NCBI GenBank assembly: GCA_004558955.1
Contig: SFZC01000071.1
Span: 1-9,716 of the forward strand
Length of the DNA stretch: 9,716 bases
Direction: 5' to 3'
Source of the DNA: a bacterium
GTDB taxonomy: Bacteria; Cyanobacteriota; Vampirovibrionia; Gastranaerophilales; Gastranaerophilaceae
Positions 5,286 to 9,716 of this stretch are shown in pieces (within the stretch, counting starts at the first letter, position 1; every line of letters starts with the position of its first letter). The notes under the pieces were generated by a model, which saw nothing but the letters and a program-made list of their open reading frames with translations, was not told where the DNA came from and searched no databases. A program made the translations under genes and the position numbers.

Positions 5286-8200
5286 CTAATCCTTAATCCA
5301 ACGGAAGCTTTTTACATAATTACTGCCGTTAATATCGCCGTAAATTTCAGATTTAAACACCCTCAAAGTGTTTTCCTTATTGAAATTCGGAATTTTATTG
5401 ATATTACTTGTCGAACTCGGTTTAATTTCGTTAATCTTAATTCCCGGAATTGTATTAAACAACGTATTCAAAGACGTATTGGTAATTCTACCCGTCAAAG
5501 TAGAGAAATTTTTTGATAAACTTCCGTAAACTTCCATATCGGCAACCAAAGTAGCCAAATTATAACTGCCTGTCAAGTACATATTCAAGTCCTTACCGCT
5601 TGAATACACATTTATCTCATCGGCAATCCCGTTTTTGACGTGAACATCACCGCTGATACTCTTGAAATTACCCGTTTTTAACGGTGTAATCAAATCAATA
5701 ATGCCATTGATAGAAATTCCCGTAATGCCACCCGTAATCAAGTTACCCGCCTTGAGCAAGTATTCTAAAGACCCTAATTTCGGCATTCTTCCGTCTTGAA
5801 CGTTAAACGAACCCTCTCCTGACAAGGTATTTATACATTCCAAACTTGAAATTCCGCTACACGCAACGGTCATATCTCCAGTAACACGACCATACATCTG
5901 CCCCGGCATATCAAAGAAATTCTCTGCAATAATTTGTGCATCAGCATCTTTAATCTGCATATTCGCCTTGCCGTTCATATTTTTAAGGTCATAATTTATA
6001 TTACCGCTGATATCGCCGTTTGCAAGTTTGAAACTATAATTATCAATATCAAGAATTTGCTTATTATCAAGTGTGAAATGCGAAGTGAAATCAGTTGCCA
6101 TTGCCTTTTTAATCAAAACATTATCAGCCTTAATATTTGCATTTTTAACAACAACACTGTCAGGCGGAAGCAACTGTTCGGGAGTCTGTGACATTGTCTT
6201 GTCATGAGTATTATCAACCTCGATATCATTCAAAGCACTAGTGATAACATTCAAATTCAACTCGTCCATATTCACGTTTAATTCTTCAACCTCGACCGGG
6301 CGAGTAGGTTTATTAACGATTTTGGCATTCATCAAAATATCGTTTGTCAAAACAATAGCCTTTGTCGTCAAATTAATATAATCCTTTTGGAATTTCACGT
6401 TAATATCACGCACAGTAGAATCCAACAGCGGAATATCAACGCTATTAATATTCAAAAATCCCAACGCATAAGGAGCAAGCGAAGTACCGTTAAGCAAAAT
6501 ATCTGTCGTAAATACACCTTGTTTAATTGTCGGTTTTTTGAGTAAAATATTGAAAATTCTTGCATTTGTCGGGTGTTCGGTTTTAACCCTGAAATTTTTA
6601 AATTTCAAAACATTGTTATCCAAAAGCGAGATTTCACCCGAAGCGTTGAGCAAATTCTGCACGGAAGTTTTCTTATTCTGTGAAGTAATCATTTGATTAT
6701 AATTCATCGAATTAATCTTGATTTTATCAGGTGATAAAACGACATCAGACACAATAGAAACAGGATTTGTCGTCATTTCTTCGGAATTTAACGCACCTGT
6801 CGGAGCACCCGCCAATGTTGCACCCATATAATAAAGTGAAGCATTTTCACCCAAATTCAATTTTGATTTTGCGTGCAAAGCCTTCAAATTTCCTGTCAAT
6901 TTTGAATAAAAATTGATATTTCCTTTTGATTTAATGGGATAAACTGATTTTGAGTTAAAGAACCTGTCAAAAAACATTTGCGTAAGTTTCGCACTCACGG
7001 ACAAATTAACCGCAGGGTTTTCTGTGTCAATATTTGAAACTCTACCGTTCAAAAATACAGGCATTGAACTTACTCGAGAATTGATTTTATCCAAATAAAC
7101 AGTTTCGCCACGCATATTCAAATTACCGTTCAAAATTTTTACAAACACATCAAACGGCTTATATTTGAAGGTAATATCTTTCAGATTTGTGTTTGCGTAA
7201 ACCAAATTATTTTTTATAGTTCCGCTAATATCGATATCCCCCCTCATATCAACGATATTATTAACTTCTTTTGCAATATTTTTAGGCAAAACTATTTGAT
7301 TTTTTATGGCATCAATCGTGCTTACGTCAAAATTCTTGAAATTAAACGTTGCATCGGCGATGTTCAAATCCACTTTATCAATATCTTTTGAAGTGAACGC
7401 CAAAGTAAACGGATTACCGTTAAATAGCCCCTTCAAATTTGAGGCTTTCAGCATACCTTTATTAACCGAAAAACTGCCACCTTCAAGTTTTATCGGATTT
7501 GAACCTGACATATTTGACAAGAATTTTCCGTCAACTTTTATCTTGTTATAATCAATATTGTCAGCATCCGCAACACCTTTATATCCGCCAGTAAACGAAA
7601 CAAACAGATTTCCGAGTTCGTTTTTGTAAGGCATAACCTGATTTGGATGAAGCATATCAAAAATATCAGCAAGTTTAAACTTATCCGCTTTTGCTTTCAA
7701 TTCAATTTCGGAATTTGACCCCGTACCCCAAACATGGACTTTGGAATTACGCACATAACCCGTCACATCGTAACTTGAATCATATTGGTCAAAATTAACA
7801 AGCCCGTTGACCCTTGTAAACGGCAAGAAGGTATCCTGCATAATCGTTGTTGCATTGTGTAAAGTCACTGTACCACTTGCAAACAAGTCTTCATTAAACA
7901 CAACCTCTTCAGCCTGTTTATCAACACTTCCGTAAATATGCAAAAATACATCAGCAATTCCGTCAGGATGAGTAAACGGCTTAACAACTTTTTGAACATC
8001 AACCAAAATCGGCGAGGTTTGAATGGTTTTGATTAACTTTTTGATATCCTGCCCTTTTGATTTTACATATACATTCAATTTGCCGAGCACAACACAATCT
8101 CCGTAAATCTCGGTAAATTTGTTATTAATCGTAGCATTTGTCGTTTTAAAAGTAACTTTTTTATCGTCAAATTTCACATAACCCGCTCCGTTATGCAAAA

Positions 8201-9716
8201 CCAAATTATTAACCTCAATAAAGGAAGCTGTCGCACCTTTAAAATTGATACTGCCCCAAAGGTGCGGGTCAACTTTTTTACCCGCAGAACGCATATCAAT
8301 ATTGCCAAGACCCGAAATTTTCATCATCGGAACAGGTCCGATTTGAAAATTCAAAATTTCATGAAGCGGAACAAGCACTTCTTGAGCAGGTTCAAGCACA
8401 ACCGAATCAGAACTTTTAATATTCAATTCAGAATATTTTGAACCGTCAATCAAGGCAAAACCGTCAACTTTGACATATTGATTGTTTGTTGTCGGAACAT
8501 AAACATTCAAATTCATCTTTTTGCCGACAAAATCCAAATCAATCTTAGCATTATCGTTCGCACCTTTTATCGGGTGAATTAAAAACGCATCTCTAAGTTT
8601 GACAAAACCTTTAACATTCGGGAAAGTTCCGTTCCCTCTGAAAGTCAAATCACCGTCACCTTTTCCATAGAATTTATATTTTTTAAGTTTATAAAAATTA
8701 AATTCTTTCGGTAACTGTTCCGTCCACGGCAAAATCGCCACAACGTCTTCCAGTTTGGTATCTTTAACCCCGACATTAATATTATAAGAAGGCATTTTGT
8801 TGCCAAGATTGTAGATTTTACCTTTCAAATATGCGTGAATATTATCACTGTTTATGCTCACATCTTTGAAGACAATTCCGTTTTCGATAGTACCAAAATC
8901 TATCTTCGCCACCAAATCTTTCGGATAAACGATAGATGCGACCTCGTCTTTTCCGACAACCTTCAAATTTTTTGAAACGATTTCTGTCGAAACCTTTTTA
9001 TGACCGAATTTATCATCTTTTGTCTCGGCATTAACGCTCAATGACCCGTTAATATCAGTAATAACACCGTTTGTCCAATATTTCACATAATGAGAAAAGG
9101 CTGACAAATCAAGATTTTCAATCTGTGCAAAAACATTCAAAGTATCTTCACTAATTCTATTAATAGGTAAACGAATATCGACATCAGCAATTATCGGAAT
9201 AGATTTTTTGCCGAGTTCTAATGTGCTGTCTGTCGCAAATCTTACCTGCTTGTTCGGGATAAATTCACCGTGTTTGAAGTATTTACCGCTATAAGTAATT
9301 TTCTGATTGTATTTTTGGTCGTTTAAAATTATGTTATATTTGCCCAAATCAAGATTTATTTTAGAAAGTTCAAAATCACTCTTTTTTTCAGGGAAATTCA
9401 ACAAATACTGCCCCAAGCGAAACTCCGAATCCTTTGTGAACACAAAGTTAAACTCTTCGCTTTTTGCAGAAAGACTTGAAACTACAATTTTCTTTTTCAA
9501 AAGCGGAAGTAATTTGATATGAGCTTTCGGTGACACTACTAATGCCGCATTTGAGCCGTCATCATTAATTAAAGCAACCTTGTCGGATTTAATCCACACG
9601 GAAGGAAATACCCCCATTGTTAATTTCGGATTGCCGATATCGACACGGAAACCGGTATTCTTGTAAATTAAATCTTCAATCTGAGATTTATGTGCCTTAA
9701 TATTAACAATAGCAGG
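5286..9716 (-). CDS. Very large AsmA/YhdP/TamB-like envelope protein (5' partial)
   Basis: At least 1476 residues. The frame stays open past the ATG at 9617 to the right edge, adding 33 residues that continue the family pattern (TGFRVDIGNPKL, then SVWIKSDKV, then KLLPLLKKKIVV), so 9617 is not the start. The true N-terminus, expected to carry an inner-membrane helix, is off-window. The visible part is almost entirely short beta-strand repeats alternating polar and hydrophobic residues, with very few Cys, as in AsmA-family proteins that form long lipid-conducting grooves between inner and outer membrane. A disordered linker (about 1164-1188, with TPEQLLPPDS) precedes a C-terminal AsmA-like domain containing LSGEGSFNVQDGRM (about 1293-1306). 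By family knowledge its role is probably phospholipid transport across the periplasm; the exact subfamily is uncertain. It is longer than E. coli YhdP or TamB (each about 1260). It ends in TAG; the next gene on the strand is 425 bp away. Confidence 0.85.
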   Translation of the reverse strand, partial: PAIVNIKAHKSQIEDLIYKNTGFRVDIGNPKLTMGVFPSVWIKSDKVALINDDGSNAALVVSPKAHIKLLPLLKKKIVVSSLSAKSEEFNFVFTKDSEFRLGQYLLNFPEKKSDFELSKINLDLGKYNIILNDQKYNQKITYSGKYFKHGEFIPNKQVRFATDSTLELGKKSIPIIADVDIRLPINRISEDTLNVFAQIENLDLSAFSHYVKYWTNGVITDINGSLSVNAETKDDKFGHKKVSTEIVSKNLKVVGKDEVASIVYPKDLVAKIDFGTIENGIVFKDVSINSDNIHAYLKGKIYNLGNKMPSYNINVGVKDTKLEDVVAILPWTEQLPKEFNFYKLKKYKFYGKGDGDLTFRGNGTFPNVKGFVKLRDAFLIHPIKGANDNAKIDLDFVGKKMNLNVYVPTTNNQYVKVDGFALIDGSKYSELNIKSSDSVVLEPAQEVLVPLHEILNFQIGPVPMMKISGLGNIDMRSAGKKVDPHLWGSINFKGATASFIEVNNLVLHNGAGYVKFDDKKVTFKTTNATINNKFTEIYGDCVVLGKLNVYVKSKGQDIKKLIKTIQTSPILVDVQKVVKPFTHPDGIADVFLHIYGSVDKQAEEVVFNEDLFASGTVTLHNATTIMQDTFLPFTRVNGLVNFDQYDSSYDVTGYVRNSKVHVWGTGSNSEIELKAKADKFKLADIFDMLHPNQVMPYKNELGNLFVSFTGGYKGVADADNIDYNKIKVDGKFLSNMSGSNPIKLEGGSFSVNKGMLKASNLKGLFNGNPFTLAFTSKDIDKVDLNIADATFNFKNFDVSTIDAIKNQIVLPKNIAKEVNNIVDMRGDIDISGTIKNNLVYANTNLKDITFKYKPFDVFVKILNGNLNMRGETVYLDKINSRVSSMPVFLNGRVSNIDTENPAVNLSVSAKLTQMFFDRFFNSKSVYPIKSKGNINFYSKLTGNLKALHAKSKLNLGENASLYYMGATLAGAPTGALNSEEMTTNPVSIVSDVVLSPDKIKINSMNYNQMITSQNKKTSVQNLLNASGEISLLDNNVLKFKNFRVKTEHPTNARIFNILLKKPTIKQGVFTTDILLNGTSLAPYALGFLNINSVDIPLLDSTVRDINVKFQKDYINLTTKAIVLTNDILMNAKIVNKPTRPVEVEELNVNMDELNLNVITSALNDIEVDNTHDKTMSQTPEQLLPPDSVVVKNANIKADNVLIKKAMATDFTSHFTLDNKQILDIDNYSFKLANGDISGNINYDLKNMNGKANMQIKDADAQIIAENFFDMPGQMYGRVTGDMTVACSGISSLECINTLSGEGSFNVQDGRMPKLGSLEYLLKAGNLITGGITGISINGIIDLITPLKTGNFKSISGDVHVKNGIADEINVYSSGKDLNMYLTGSYNLATLVADMEVYGSLSKNFSTLTGRITNTSLNTLFNTIPGIKINEIKPSSTSNINKIPNFNKENTLRVFKSEIYGDINGSNYVKSFRWIKD

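Noticed and set aside
5934..6191. Short + strand ORFs inside the AsmA-like gene (also 7306-7551, 8193-8441, 9307-9522)
   Set aside because: They are opposite-strand shadows of a continuous 1476-codon frame and have no domain signal.
9615..9617. ATG as the start of the AsmA-like gene
   Set aside because: The frame continues upstream with typical AsmA N-terminal sequence, and no ribosome binding site precedes this ATG.

Overview
The window looks like core chromosome of an AT-rich, two-membrane bacterium. The best guess is a gut-type non-photosynthetic relative of cyanobacteria (Gastranaerophilales / 'Melainabacteria', class Vampirovibrionia). Three observations support this. FtsZ has cyanobacterial wording in several blocks (GVEFW.MNTD near residues 45-53, LLESSI.GAKG, TL.EIN.A). 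The base composition is strongly AT-rich. A very long AsmA-type protein implies an outer membrane. The assignment comes from remembered family patterns, not a search, and is moderate in confidence. The genetic code is standard and no gene is frameshifted.

Layout. On the + strand: (1) the 3' nine-tenths or so of mutL (1-1622), cut by the left edge; (2) a 116-residue HExxH protein resembling the core of the SprA-related putative metalloprotease family (1713-2063), with its own near-consensus promoter; (3) complete ftsZ (2171-3334) with a strong ribosome binding site. A perfect 11-bp hairpin at 3362-3391 then separates ftsZ from a convergent gene. On the - strand: (4) a 484-residue protein with an unrecognised N-terminal domain, a LysM domain and a T4-lysozyme-like (GH24-type) catalytic domain (3406-4860); (5) at least 1476 residues of an AsmA/YhdP/TamB-like protein (5286-9716), whose N-terminus lies past the right edge. 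The 425-bp gap between the two - strand genes (4861-5285) has no gene. It holds a 136-bp composite palindromic element with near-identical inverted ends, plus several smaller repeats.

How the genes relate. They do not form one pathway operon. Envelope and division themes dominate: FtsZ builds the division ring, the LysM-lysozyme protein is built to bind and cleave peptidoglycan, and the AsmA-like protein probably bridges the inner and outer membranes for lipid movement. MutL is a DNA repair housekeeping gene. No RNA gene, CRISPR array, transposase or integrase was seen. I found no convincing new multi-gene system. The items most worth a second look are the composite palindromic repeat at 5085-5220, the leaderless-by-signal lysozyme with its unknown N-terminal domain, and the minimal metalloprotease-like gene between mutL and ftsZ.
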